64,000 nucleotides of DNA from Helopsaltes ochotensis. Its lineage: Eukaryota > Chordata > Aves > Passeriformes > Locustellidae. Positions 14,183 through 27,179 of the stretch are shown one piece after another. Below the pieces are notes generated by a model that was not told where the DNA came from, ran no database searches, and worked only from the letters and a program-made list of their open reading frames with translations. Within the stretch, counting starts at the first letter, position 1; each line of letters starts with the position of its first letter. Location of the stretch: contig VXBM01000280.1 in NCBI GenBank assembly GCA_013400155.1, positions 425,650 to 489,649 on the forward strand, read 5' to 3'. A program made the position numbers and the translations under genes.

Positions 14183-17100
14183 TGTTCAGAAATGTTGCAA
14201 AGTGGGGCCGTGTAACCTGGCAATCAGGAAAATTCCTCAAGCAGTAAGAGCATAGAGCTACTCAGGCTTAAGAGTTTCAGTCAGCACAGGGAACACATGC
14301 TAATTTTATTCCTCCTTTCCCTCCAGTCCAAAATGCCAGGTTAATGGAAACTAAACCAGAAAATTCATGAGCAAATCCAGACAAAGATATCAATGGCAGC
14401 TTTGCCTCTCTTGACCATTTGAATATTTTAAAAATATGAATAAGGCTAAAAAGAAGCAATTATATGCTAAATATATTTATGTGTAAATTTCATATAGATT
14501 GAAGCTGTTTTCTCTCTTAGACTTGAGACATTATTGGAAGTAGTAATAATATGAAAAGTATCTTGAAGAAGGTAAATCAGGGTACTTGGAGTTGAAAGAC
14601 TTGAAGACTGAGATAGAAATATTGGAAATGTTCAGTATAATTTTAAAATGCTAGACCATCTAGTGATCTATTGGAATCATCTTGTAACAATCAAATTTGA
14701 AAGCATAAACTTCGCTGTGATTTCTGTATAATTAGAAAGCTTATTCACTAGGCATATAGTCACTCAGCATTAAACATTTTCCTAAACTCAAGTATTTCAC
14801 CTGGCTGCCAAGTAACAGTACAGCAACATCTATTATTTACATACATATAGTATCTGCAAAAATTTAATAAAAGATGAGTCTTCCTTATATCTCAGTAGGA
14901 AACTTTAAATGTGAAGCAATAAGAATCTTTACTTTTCAAATAGCACCTTGAAATACCTAGAAAATGCCGATTTATTAGTCTTCTAAATACTATACAGAAG
15001 GTTACATTCTACATAACAAGTGAAAATGTTTTTCATATTCTAGGGTGTAAATGGAACTGACCCAGGGCTGGGTAAGTTTTGGCATCCATCTCAGAGTTCA
15101 GCATAGCAGGCCAAACTCAAGAATCACTTGTCTAATTGGTCAAATGAATAATCTTCCTCCCTCCCATTATGATGATGGTTTGTCAGTTTTGTTTTTTTTT
15201 CTCAGCTTCAGTGTCACATTTTAAGCATTGAAAAATATTTAAATTGAAGAAGAATTTCTAAAGGGACCAAAAAATTTCCCTTGCACTAGCAAGGAACATC
15301 ACATCCAATTGATGACAATTGCCTGATCTGTGTTTTGACCTCCCAACAAGAACCACCAATATTTAAGTGTAGTTTTAAGAAACCAATTACATGATTGTCA
15401 CTTGTTTACTTGCTTGTCACAGATAATTTCTGTCATCTTGTTCTACAGCACTGACCTACAACTACTGGTCTTCACTAGAGCATCTGCCTGACATCTCACC
15501 TCAGCTGAAAACAGTTTCTCAGAGGAATCCTCTGCACAAAGGTTGGCTGTTCATATGGCAAAAAATCCAGAGGTTCTAACACCTACCACCTCCTTCCTTT
15601 CTCTTATTACATTGCTCTATAAGGAGGAATGTGTCCAAGAGAAAAGCTAATTAAGTATTTCTGTTTCTAATCAGTTCAAGATATGAAGAGAACACGAATT
15701 TTTTTTCCAGCTTTGTGTGGAAACACAGACAGACATTCAGAAAACAAGGCACTCAGAGCATCAGGGACTACACATGGTCAAAATAATAATGTGAAAGAGC
15801 AATAATTCTTTCTGAGATCACTTAGTGCCATTTACAGTAATGTTTAATGAGTAGTGTGTTTTAATCCAACTCAATTTGAGTATTCATTAGGAGAACATTT
15901 ATACTGTATATTTTTTCAATTTCTAAGTTGTAATAATCATATTATGAATTCTGGTGAGGTGCCTTACAAAGTGAATGACACAGCTGGCAAAGGGGAATTA
16001 GTCTGTTTCTATCTCTGGAAAGCACACATCAGAATACAAGAAGAGGAGATCATTTTAGTTTAAGCAATCTGTATGCAGTGCACATCAGCTGCAAGAGCAC
16101 AGTGCCACAGCCAGTTTGTTAGCTAAGGATTATCAGATTGTATATCCAGTGTCAGGAAACATACCGAATAGATCCTTATGCTGATTAAAGAAATAGACCA
16201 TCAGACTCAGAATTCTTGTTCCTAGTGGCTGACTCCTCCACAGAGTCCATCTTAAAGTTGCATGTAGCAGTTTTTTTATCTGGCTAAGCTTGTTTGCATC
16301 TCTGGATAATTCACATGAGAATGGAAAGCAGAGTGCCCTTCCTTGAAAACTACATTTTAGAGCATTTAACTCATTATCTAAGTCATACTGCAAACTGCTT
16401 AACCAACTTGCACAAAGAGTTATAAACAGAAGCATGAGAAAATTAAAAGTGCAGCCTTCAAGAAATGAATGGAAGATTTGTATTTTTTATTCTTTAGCTG
16501 GTATTATTTTAGTTTTGTTATTAGCTACTTGTTCAAAATTACACTGGGACTATGTCAGTTTTGTATTTGTGCAGAGGTCATTAATTGAACTATAATTATA
16601 ATAATAATAATAATAATATAAAGAAAGATGTTATATTGCATTCAATTCATGGTCTGTCAACTAAAGACTGTTGCACTACCGGCATTCTCAACTTTGCTGG
16701 ATCTGTTACCAAGTTCTACTAAAGCCTGAGTCCAAAGCAAGATCCTGAAAAGGATGTGGATCAGAACACAATCCTTCTAGGCACTAGACAATACATATTT
16801 ATATTGGATAAGTAGTTTTTTCAGAAAGTAGTGAGGGTTCCCCCAAATACACTTCCCTAATACCAAACAAAGCTTCATCACATTCTTACCCCTCATTTCT
16901 TGGGAAAGTAATGTCCATGCAGAGTAGCTGCTTCATGAAAAAAAGTAAATAAATAAAAGCTTAAAAACACACCAAAATTCTGTTTCCATGCATGTGCAGA
17001 ATTCAGATATATAAAAACACAGATTGCCTTTATCTGAGGTCTGATACTTGGAAAACGAGGTCAAGAGCATAAGTTTCTTCAGCTTCAGTATATCTGAAAG

Positions 17101-17670
17101 CTACCCTGTTTATAGTCATTGTGGGCATTTAACTGGCACTTTATTGTTGCTGCTGGTGGTGGTGGCTATAATGCAGACTATGGCTGCAGAATCAAAATAA
17201 CAGTATTTACTAACTAAATTTTAAACTTTCCTCATCAGAATCTGCTATTATATCATGAAACATCAGCTATTCAGCTATCCTGTGGTTACACTTTACCTGG
17301 ATTTTGTCTAGAGAGCATTGCAGGGCACAGGAGCACGTGACAGGGAACAGAGCGCCTTCCCATTTTACCTGGTTGATTTACAACAATTTTTCTATTCACA
17401 TGATCAAAATGTTTAACTGTATAGGATGATATAAATTACATGGAGTCCTCTCCTTACCCTGCCAAAACAGCAATGCTTATAGGAGTTTATTAATTAATAG
17501 TTATTAGTAACAGCAATGGCAATATCCATTATACAGAGATAGAAAGAGAACGCAAATAAAGGCACCTGCAAGCTATGTTCAAAGATTTCAAATTACATGA
17601 AAAATTTAGAAGCTGAGGTGAGTTGATGGAGCAGATATTAAGAGATTTAAGTTGCCTTGCTCTATAAAGA
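14183..17670. other. Unique AT-rich non-coding sequence
   Basis: No gene is supported. The longest ORF is about 100 codons on the minus strand (16133-16435), with no recognisable motif. The TAA array at 16593-16619 is the only repeat noted. Confidence 0.55.
16593..16619. repeat. TAA trinucleotide microsatellite
   Basis: A near-perfect TAA/ATA array of about nine units lies in unique AT-rich sequence. It is potentially length-polymorphic. Confidence 0.85.
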
Positions 17671-17754
17671 CCAAAAAACAAAAAAAAAAACAAAAAAAAA
17701 CCAAAAACAAAACAAAACAAAAAAAAAACCACAAACAAACAAACAAACAAAACC
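17671..17754. repeat. A/C low-complexity repeat ending in CAAA array
   Basis: Long A runs are separated by single or paired C, then AAAAC units, then about four CAAA units (17731-17750). No G or T occurs across it. A minus-strand ORF through it reads as Phe-rich repeats and is an artefact. Confidence 0.85.
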
Positions 17755-19176
17755 TATATTGCAGGGGGGAAGTTTAAATATCACCCTTACAATCTTCTTC
17801 ATGTGATATATTTTTTTGAAATCTGGATTCTTTTTCACTGTGATTTTATACTATCCCCAAGTCATTAACATTTCTTCAGTCCCTGAAACAAAAGACAAGT
17901 TGGAACTTCAAATTCAAAAATGTATACATTTGAAAAGGGAGACAAAAAGAAAATCCATGAAAAAATAATTTGGTTCTTTGCCACTTTATCAATATTCATT
18001 GAATGCTTTCTGACGGAGATGATGAGCAGCTCTGTGTGAGAGCCTGGGACAGACAGATGAACAGGCAAAAATCCCTGTCATGAAGAAATGGTTATGTCTG
18101 ATGACAAAGAGATATTCCTAATGGTAAAGAAATCTCTACTTATCTTACTGTAACACATTATTCATTGCTTTAGTAGCACACTTTTGACATAGCCGTTTAA
18201 TTTTTTTTTATACCTTATTTTATCTTGGCTTCACAGGTTTAAATGACCTTCTGTTTAAAGTTATAGAGCTCTGGTAAAAATATTCATCAAGTTTTAATAA
18301 AATTACTTTTGTTTTCTCTGAAAAGGGTCTAAAACTCCCCTCCTTAAAGTATCTGAAAATATTTCTAAATAATTAGGTATAGTCTCAACAATAAATATAC
18401 TACCTATGCACTTTTGCTTAGCTCAGAAATTTAGATCAATTTCTCAGCAGTCAAGAACAAGAAGTGAAACTGCAGTTGTTAACCCAGTGATTAAAGGAAG
18501 CGTGGGAGGAGGTATTGTGTGAATTCACAACCCACAATCTCTGGTGGTTCAGAGAGACTGAATTTGCAATAATAGAAAACATAACCATATCATCTTAACT
18601 TGCACAAAATCAATACCTTCCTCATTAATCAAACATTCTCCTACGGTGCAGTACTGAAAAGGAGGGCATTCTGATTTATTTTTCCCATAGCACTAAAACT
18701 CCTTATTTTAAATTCTGTTAGAAAGACAAGTATCAAAAGCCTTTTCTGTCTGCCCCACTGGTCTCATATTTGTAGTCCATGAAGAAACTTGCTATAATTC
18801 TGATTCTCCAGGCTGGCTCCTTTCCTGATAAAACCTATAGCAGCTGCTTTAACACTTTTACATTAGTCTTTTTGTTCTTACACTGCTATGAATCAGCTAA
18901 ATTATGAAGAACTACAGAAATATTACACATTTTCATGGTAGTCCTTAACAAGAATACAGCTGTCATTCCTCTGCTTCAATTACTCAATTCAATTCCTCTG
19001 CTTCAATTGCTCAACATTTACTTCTAAACTAATTCATATTGGTAATTAACAAATATTCATATTTGGCTAAGACAATATTGCTTCTTAAAGATCTGATTTA
19101 ATTTTTTTTACTTGTCTATTCATGCCCTTTTTCACTTCTCTCAGCCTATCCTCACCAGGTCCATCTTGGAAAAAAA
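17755..19176. other. Unique AT-rich non-coding sequence
   Basis: No gene is supported. The only ORF of note is 67 codons on the minus strand (17865-18068), without motifs. A 23-bp direct repeat lies at 18965-19014. Confidence 0.55.
18965..19014. repeat. Local 23-bp direct duplication, 27-bp period
   Basis: The string ATTCCTCTGCTTCAATT(A/G)CTCAA occurs at 18965-18987 and again at 18992-19014 with one mismatch. This indicates a recent local duplication or slippage event. Confidence 0.85.
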
Positions 19177-19325
19177 CCAGAGCTGAAAACCTGATTAGCA
19201 TTGTGCTGATAACACCAAGATTGTGGGTTTGAATCCCATATGGGCCATTCTCATAAAGAGTTGGACTTGATGATCCCTGTGGATGCCCTCCAGCTCAGAA
19301 TATTCTGTCATTCTGTTCTGTGATT
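19177..19325 (+). mobile_element. tRNA-Ile/CR1 chimeric SINE (TguSINE1-like)
   Basis: The head (about 19177-19247) aligns by eye with a tRNA-Ile gene. It has a decayed A-box region, an anticodon loop reading CTGATAA (anticodon GAT, Ile), a B box GGTTTGAATCC at 19226-19236 and the acceptor-end string GGGCCA ending at 19247. The tail (about 19255-19325) resembles the CR1 3' end, with TTGGACTTGATGATCC and then imperfect ATTCTGT-type octamer repeats. Songbird TguSINE1 elements have exactly this tRNA-Ile plus CR1-tail layout and are moved in trans by CR1 reverse transcriptase. The T in place of C in the B box is consistent with CpG decay. It is almost certainly not a functional tRNA gene, because the 5' part has lost its pairing and bases. 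Family assignment is from memory. Confidence 0.85.
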
Positions 19326-19630
19326 ACAAGGAGATCCATGGTGCTATTAAATGTAGAGCAAGAAGTTGTCTCTTTCCAGATCATGTTTTTAAAATCCTAT
19401 TCAGTTAGCAGGTTTTCTATCACACAAGATTTTTTTCTTTCTAAGCAATTTTCACCCATTTAGTAGGACCTGGTTTTCCATTACAAGTATCTCTATCCAT
19501 TGCAGTGATATTTCGCATTTCAATATAATGACATGCTATGAAATTAAAATATGGTATCACCTGATAAAAGAAAAAAGTGGCTCTAAGAAAACCACTATGA
19601 AGACACAAAGCATCCCCTCTTGTTAGGGAT

Positions 19631-19654
19631 AAAAAAAAAAAAAAAAAAAAAAAA
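19631..19654. repeat. Poly-A run (24 A)
   Basis: This is a mononucleotide run. It lies about 300 bp after the SINE but is not part of it, because CR1-type elements end in octamer repeats and not in poly-A. Confidence 0.9.
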
Positions 19655-21226
19655 GAAATCTGTTTCAGGAAGGAAGTTAAAAAACCCCAAACTGACAAAG
19701 GTACTAAAGGAAGTTTAATGGGGTCCATTTCCCTCCATATAGATATGTTACCCTGGGTATATTAAAGATCTATATATTTTTATTACAAAAAGTGAAGAAT
19801 CACATCATTATAGGAGACTGACCTTCCAGAAATAGATTGTAGAATAATCCTGGATTATAATCCTGATAACAGATTTATTTATCAAACAGTTACTCTAGAG
19901 AACAACACCAGGGAAAAGAATGACTGGATAAAAATGCCTATTAAAAGATTTCTAACCATCAAAAAATCATGTTTTGGAATACGCTTCCATTGACAGTATT
20001 GAGGAGGGATTTGGTGGTGGGAATGGAAGTGAACATGTCTCATTTTAATTGAAAGCTGCTGTGAAAGGGTGCAATTGTGGCTGAAACCTGTGGTCTCCAG
20101 CAGCTCTTAAAGCACTTCTGTGTAGTCAAATATCGAAAATGGACAATTGAAGTTTTACTGCTTTTCTCTGAAGCACTCACTGACTTAGGAAACATTTAAT
20201 AGGAGAAACAAAATATTGTCCTCACTTTGTAGTAGCTCTGTATCTGAAAAAACCCACTACTTTTGCAATACCAATACAATCAGTTTATGCATCATTACCC
20301 TCTTCTAATAGTATTTAAACAGGCTGGCTTGGTGAAACAGAAGAGGCAAGACTGGGCATATTAACTTTTAAAAGGTGGGGCTTGTGATCAAAACATGAAA
20401 AGGTTAGGCAGTGAATGGTATAAGGAAAATAAGGAAATACATATTGGAGTGTCCTGTTGATGTCTTTTTGCTCATAGGCACTAATACACATTTCATAACC
20501 CACATTTGTTTTCTACAGCAGGGTTTTCTTTGTCTTTTTGTAAAAAAACAGATGTTTCAAAAAGGAAGGTCCTCCAGAAATGTAGGGGCAAAGATAAGAT
20601 TTCCAACAGCAAAATTACTTACAGGCTGTTTCCCAAATTTGAAACAATTTAGTACTATATGGAAGGTGTCTAAAGAAAAACAAGCATTATGTTTCCTCCT
20701 TCTTTCTGCTGCTGTGCCTCAGGCATACATCAGAAAAAAACGCTGAAGAAAATAGTACTTTGGCTTACAAATTTACTATGGCTATGACAGAAAAAGATGT
20801 TCCTTATTAATAAAAGATAAAAGACCATTGTGATAACTAGGAAGGGAAGAAAGTATTTATATTATAAGACAGTAAAAAATAATAGTTACTTCCCTTTTTT
20901 TTTCATATTTATACATTCAATGCAGAACAAAACTGTTTTCATTTTTCTTTAGATTTAGCCTAAAGAAAGGTTGAAACTAAATCCAGACTGCATCTTAAGA
21001 GAAGATCAAACATGGTGATAAATCCATTTAAATCACAAGTGGTCTTTTTCATCAGACAAAGATAACTTAATTTCAGAGCCTACAGTATGTCTAGTTCGGA
21101 AATAAAATACTTTCATGCACAGAAGGATCATATCTCATAGCAAATGTAATATTTGGATATGTTCTGTTCACATAAATGCACACATAGATCAAATTCCTTT
21201 AACCAGGAGTAACAGATGCAGCTGAC

Positions 21227-21237
21227 GGGGGGGGGGG
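21227..21237. repeat. Poly-G run (11 G)
   Basis: Eleven consecutive G residues lie in AT-rich surroundings. The run is rare for this base composition and prone to polymerase slippage. Confidence 0.9.
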
Positions 21238-21749
21238 ATAGAGCAGATATATATGAATTAACAAACATAATATCCTTCAATTTTCTCTCAAAACTTTCAC
21301 TCAATTTCTCCCCACAGTTGTAAACAGAGCATTTCCAAACCCACTGTCATTGACAGACAGTTCTTTCTTTGCCATAACACCTATCCCACATGGATTCAAT
21401 CCCAGATAACTAAGAAGGGACTGTGTTTTTTTAAGAGAAGCAGTGGAATTCCAGTTTAAGAGAAGACTATAGGGCAACTAAGTAAAATCAGGCTCTGAAT
21501 CTAGAGACCTGAACTAGACTTCAACTATATTCTTCATTAATTTATATTAAAAAAATAGATTAAATATAGATGCTTCACAGTGTTTGGTTACAGGCACATG
21601 TTTTTATCAGTCCCAGATACCACTCAAGTCAAAGTACAAAATTTTACTACACATTAAGTAGATTAAATTAATCAGGTTAACTCACCACTATCCACTTTTC
21701 TTCCATAAAATACCTAAAGCCTACCATAACACCAATAATACTCTCAAAA

Positions 21750-21850
21750 ACAAAAGCCAAAACAAGATGCAAACAGAAACCACAAAAAATCATCCAAACA
21801 AAACCAAAACACCAAGAAAAACACAAAAAAACAATCAACAACCCCTTCCA
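21750..21850. repeat. G-poor A/C-rich tract
   Basis: About 100 bp of mostly A and C, with CCAAAAC and CAAAAC units and very few G. The minus-strand ORF across it (21677-21880) is rich in Phe, Val, Cys and Trp because of this composition, and I do not regard it as coding. Confidence 0.6.
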
Positions 21851-23304
21851 AACAAAGACAAGGTGAATGCTCTTATTCACCTAGATATATGAAATTTATC
21901 TTTCTTCTGGTGTTGACTAGCGTGTAAAGAAAACTAGAGAACCCAAATACTACAACAGGCTTACATGGGCACATGGTTGTACAGACATTTAAAGAATGCC
22001 TGCAAATAACAGTTATATTAACTTTTAGAGGGGATCATAAGGAGATCATAATCTTTTCTATCCTTTGAATTGATGGAGTCACTTTCAATAGTCTTCCATG
22101 GAAGAACCATTAAGATGTAATCTGCCTTATTAATACCTTCCCTTCACAATGACATACCATCTATAGAAGTGGAACAAAGTCATAAACAATCCTGGGAGGA
22201 TCTGGCAAACCCATTACACCTACTTTTGTATGTGTTTGGACCTGTGTATTCTTCAGCCCTCCCATTAACATGGTCTCAGTCCTTTCCTTTGCTCTTTTCC
22301 ACTGGTGGTGTATCTTTGAGATTCAGAGTGAGAAGCCCTGAAGCAAACCCAAGAATTATGATCAAGTTAATGTGGCGTCCCTGAATTCTAGGCCATAGAG
22401 ACACTAATGTGTCTTCAGGAAATATGGCATGTCATCGTTTGGAATGAGACCTCGCTGGCATCCCCAGCCCAGAGCCTTGCCTCACTTGACATCAAGTACT
22501 TTATCAGGAGCAGGGTTAGCCAGCCAGACTACTCTCAACATAATTACGTTGAAAAAGATCCAATAGTTGTCCATGAAACTGTATGCTCCAGAAGAATAAT
22601 GTTTCAGTAGCCCCACTACAAATTAACAGACCTACTCTCTCTATGACGTAGGTAAACTCAGAAAATAGGATCCAGTTGAAAAGATGTGTTTTGCTATGTA
22701 CGGAATTCACGTGAAAACAACTGGCTATACCTTCTTTGTTATCACACGGAACTGAATGGAGTATGTGTTCAAATACAATAAAATGCCAACACCATTAAAT
22801 GACTTAGTGGAAAGAGGTAATTGGAGTGTTGTAATACCTCTTCCATAACACTGGTTTGTTTTAGGTTTATCAGTAAGCCTATAGTTAAAGTGAGGGTACC
22901 TAGTTTAGACATGCACAGGACGATACAGAAGCATATATATGCAACAGTACAGCTATTGAGATTCCATGAAAGGCCATAACACCTCTATCAATAATTCTCC
23001 ATGAAGTAGCACAGCAGAAAAGTAAGTGCATTGTCTTCTCCTTTCAAATTTTTAATGTAGCCATGCCATGGAAGAAACAGTAAGACTCCCTGGGCTGCAA
23101 AATGTTTCTTTTGTTTCTTATACATTACGGAAACTATTTCATAACAGAAATTAGGTTGGCAACTTGGTTTTTAAGGAAATAAAGAAAAGGAACTTGGCAC
23201 TTTACGTTTTATTCTTTGAACCATACTTGATAGTATGTGACTATACTAAGTTATCCACATTGAGATGTACTTCCTTCTAAGCAAAAAAAATATTAAAGAG
23301 GGGG

Positions 23305-23340
23305 AAAAAACCCAAACAAACAAACAAACAAACCAACCCC
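23305..23340. repeat. CAAA tetranucleotide array in A/C tract
   Basis: An A run leads to about five CAAA units (23313-23332), then CCAACCCC. It is a simple repeat of the recurrent A/C type. Confidence 0.8.
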
Positions 23341-24601
23341 ACACTAACGCTCTCTTATTTAAAGTTCCTGCTACAAGATATTATCATCTTAATAATAAAA
23401 CAGACTAGGAATAAAACCTTCCAACATAAACTCTTCTCACGCAATCTGTATTTTCTCATTAGTCTGTTTCACACTTTTGGGAAACTTAAAATGTCATTTG
23501 GAAAAAATGCATCCTTTGCAGTAGCAAGATTTTTTAGACTGAACCTAATGCTTCAAACATGTTCTCCTTTATATTGCTTTTTAGGTTAGGAATATATGCT
23601 GATGATGTGGCTTGGTGGGACTGAATTAGTTTTAAATAGGATACTTGCTTCAGATAAAAATTATTACATGGCACAAATACAAATAGTGGTTGCTTTTGTT
23701 CTTCAAAAATTCCAGGATGAAATATTCTTAACTGACTTTAGGGACAGCTATTCCGGCTACCAGTATCATAGCACAGATGCACATTTTCATGTTCTGGAAT
23801 TCTTGGTATTCTGCAATTTTCGAGAGTAAAATCACTAAAAAAACTTTCAGATTGAGAAGCACCCTTGCAGTGCCCTAAAATAAAGTATGTATTTATCAAT
23901 TGTTCCACAAATTAACACAAACACCTCACTGTGACCAGTTAGTACATCCCCTCACCCCCCTCCAGTTCTCTTCACTTTAAAATATTTTAGGGTAAAATAT
24001 CAAAATTAAAAGACACTGTATGAATAAAGAACTCGCTCAGAAAAGTAAAAAAAAAAAATAGCTGGTATGCCGGCTACCAAAATAATTATGATGTGCTTTG
24101 ACAAACACCTCTTTCTCAGTCTGCTTATTTTTTCTGATTGTCAGAAAAGTTAAAATAAATGGTTTGTGACATTCCAGTAGTACAAATGTGTTATGGGAAA
24201 TCTAAAAAGGGTGATATATTTTAAATCAGTGAAATATAGTGCAACTACATGTTTATACTTCTAGTAAACAGACTTTGTTCCTCTCTACTCTCTTTCAGTC
24301 ACTTATCTAGGATTTGAATTTATTATTCTAAGTTATGCAAGTCTCTTTTCTTATGCCACTTCTTTTCTTAATTTAAGGATGAGCAGCAATATTCAGGGCC
24401 TCTCTTTATCTCTTACTCTAAGAGAACTGATTCTGGCACCATGGCAAGAATGGTAAGCGTTCTTCCAAAGACAGCTATGTTTTCCAAAATATGAATCATA
24501 GAGAGAAAGAACAAAAACTATTTTTGCTTCATGAAGCCAAGTACAGAATCAACATCTCAAGCCTTAAGTGTCAATAACCTATAAGTAATTTAAAGAGCTA
24601 G

Positions 24602-25000
24602 TGTCCTGGTTTAGGGACTTTTAATTTTTTTTAACATTTCTGTCTTTTTCCCATAAATCCCTCTCACCCAGAAAGGTAAGGAAATATCAGGTACTTGCCT
24701 TTAACTGAGAAAACTATGGAAACTACTTTATTCTTATCCAAGCTGCCTCTGTTCTGTGACAAGGTTATTGCCAATTTACATTTTGGCCAAACTGCATAAC
24801 GCTATTCACTCTCAAAAATGTGAATTTGGGAGCAAGCGTTACAATTTTAAACAGAAATTCTTTAGATCTGACCTGAAGGCAAGAGTCAGGAAGACAAGCT
24901 CTCTCTAACCACAACAAATTCTCTTGTTGCACATAATAAGATAGTACCCAATTTTAAGACTGATACTCTGAAAATTACAAGAGCAAAAGCCTTTGTAGTA
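24602..25000. mobile_element. Probable endogenous-retrovirus LTR fragment
   Basis: The start TGTCCTGGTTT at 24602-24612 is identical over 11 bases to the start of the better-supported LTR at 48258. TGTCCTGG is a common 5' terminus of passerine ERV LTRs. From memory, the following 300-400 bp (through the AGAAAGGTAAGG stretch at 24672-24683 and the GAAGGCAAGAGTCAGG stretch near 24875-24890) also resemble a songbird LTR family. I could not find a matching 3' terminus (CCAGGACA-like) or a target-site duplication, so the right boundary is arbitrary and the copy may be truncated. Confidence 0.4.
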
Positions 25001-27179
25001 CACAGTGTAACTATGGCATCTTCTAGCAGTCTGGGTCTACTCTAATTGAGGTCAATAGGGACCTTCTTAAACTGGAGAGGATTATGTCCCAATAGTCAGA
25101 TTTGACTCACTATTGCCTTCAGAAACCCTGGAGTGTGAGAAGCAAAAGCTTTGAAGCTGAGCTTTTTCAGCCTTTTCTGCTTGAAAATCTCCTTTCTATA
25201 CAGCAATTTTAAAGCACTGGAATTGTTACAGCCCCAAAGCTTGCCTGTGAACTTCGGGGACTGAGAATCCATGGCCTGCCAAACTGTTAATAAGTTAAAT
25301 ATAACTAATTCCATTATTTAACTTTTAATAAGTTAATTTGCATGCAAAGAGAGGCATTTGCAAAGCAGCTTTTATTGTATTACATACTGTTATATGCGGA
25401 AATATTTCTTCTTGTATTTTGCTATTTTGTGACACAGGAATGAAAAGCAGCAGCCAGTGGTTGTGGTTTTAGCCAAAGGACTAAGAGAAAATGTACTGTC
25501 TTTGAAGACATTTGCTATAATGATGACTGATGAAATACTGTGCATTAATGGAAGAAACATAATAACAAATTCAAGGCCAAAATGGAAACATTGCTACACT
25601 ACTTATGGAAATAAATACAGCTGAAAAAGTGTATTGGTCTTCCCTATGAGAAACTGCAAACTTTCAAATATTAAAACAATGCATTAGAACACAATATCAT
25701 AACTGCAAATGTTTCAGATAACAAAATAAAATAGTTAGGAAATAGTCCCATAGTCCCTTACAAAAAATATTATTCAACCTTTTTGTTCTTGTTAAAGTAC
25801 TGCAAAATAAATGAACTTATGAAATCTCTGCAGCATGTCATGGGAAACAATCTAAATTGAAAACTGGGTCCTTAGGGACGTAAGGCACCTGAACTAATTC
25901 ATGTGAGATACTTGATGGTATTTCTAAGTCTCTTTTTGACTGGTACGGGTGGGAGGAGAAAAGGAAAGAAGGACCAGAGAAAAAAAATCTGTATCTCTTT
26001 TCTCTTAAGAAGTCAAAAATTTCAAATGAGAAATAATTTTTAAAAACTACTTAGTTCATTTAAGAGACAAAATTTCTATTGTAAACGTTCTAGTACAATA
26101 ATGTTCAGCCATATCTGAATACATTTGAAGCTGATTTCTATTTACTACTAGATATTTACTTCATTAACGTAAATTGTTATATTAAACTGTAATTTTACAA
26201 CACATTAAAATCATATGCTAAGCAGTTGGTTTTACAGACATGACAGATGCACAAAGACATGAAGAGGCAAAAATGAAAAAAGAATTTCTTTCACAAAGAA
26301 AAAAGTATTTTAGTGTTTCTTTTCTAGTCAAAGTGATAACCAGCTCTCCTAAAACAAATATAATTTTTACCTTTGGCAACAAGGGACAGTTAGGATAGAT
26401 CTGTTACCCACACCCATGCAATCAATCAAGTAATCCAGCCAAAAGTCTATTCAATGTCTCACAGACACTACAGGAATAAAATTCATTTAAAACAAAACAA
26501 ACAAACAAAAAAAAAGTTTGAGCTTTATTCTTCCCTGAAAAAAGTCAAGTACTGCTCCTAGGCTCGCATCTGCTAAGTTCTCAAGACACACATGAAGAGC
26601 ACCAGGTGCATAGACCAAAAAAGTAGAAATTCTTCTTCCACTATGCCTTCAAGAAGTAGTCCTCACTTAGCAGACAACTAAAATTGCCCACAAGTAATTT
26701 CAGCAGTGTTCCTTTATCTAGATTTTGAAGCATATTAAGATTTCTGTATTCAGTTTGAATATATGTATGGTTTAAAATATATGATTAATAACAAGGCACT
26801 GATACCTAATGACTTAGAATCTTTCTTCCCTGTTTAAGATCACTGTATTAATAGAAAGATGACATTGGCTGTAGTCTTCAAAAAAAAATCCCAATCCAAA
26901 CAGAACTAGGAGATGTGCTTCCATCTGATGTAAAGCTGAATTCTGTATTAAGTCTTCAAGAGCTTGTGTGACAAATAAAATCTGGTAAACCAGCAAATAT
27001 GCTAGAATCTGCTAAAAAGACAAAAAAGAACCACAGAAAAAAAGCAGGTTTCTATGCAATACATTGACATATTACCAAGTTATGTTGTTCACCAAATTCA
27101 TGTGAAGAAATTGGTAGAGAGACAGATAGGCAAACTAAGTTTCTTTCACATTAAGAAATTCAGTAAAATTTTCAATATC
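25001..27179. other. Unique AT-rich non-coding sequence
   Basis: No gene is supported. ORFs are at most 72 codons and featureless. A 12-bp palindrome containing an octamer half-site occurs at 25337-25348. An A/C tract with CAAA units lies at about 26489-26515. Confidence 0.55.
26489..26515. repeat. CAAA/poly-A simple repeat
   Basis: CAAAA and CAAA units run into a 9-A run. It is a simple repeat without a recognisable parent element. Confidence 0.75.

Larger units (their letters stand above)
19326..24601. other. Unique AT-rich non-coding sequence
   Basis: No gene is supported. The longest ORF is 111 codons on plus (20411-20746), without recognisable domains. The segment contains a 24-A run (19631-19654), an 11-G run (21227-21237), a G-poor A/C tract (about 21750-21850) and a CAAA array (23313-23332). 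The stretch 22400-22720 is a little richer in G+C but matched nothing I recognise. Confidence 0.55.

Noticed and set aside
19177..19247. Possible functional tRNA-Ile gene
   Set aside because: The 5' half has lost bases and cloverleaf pairing, the B box carries a C-to-T change, and the sequence continues straight into a CR1-like tail, so it is a SINE head.
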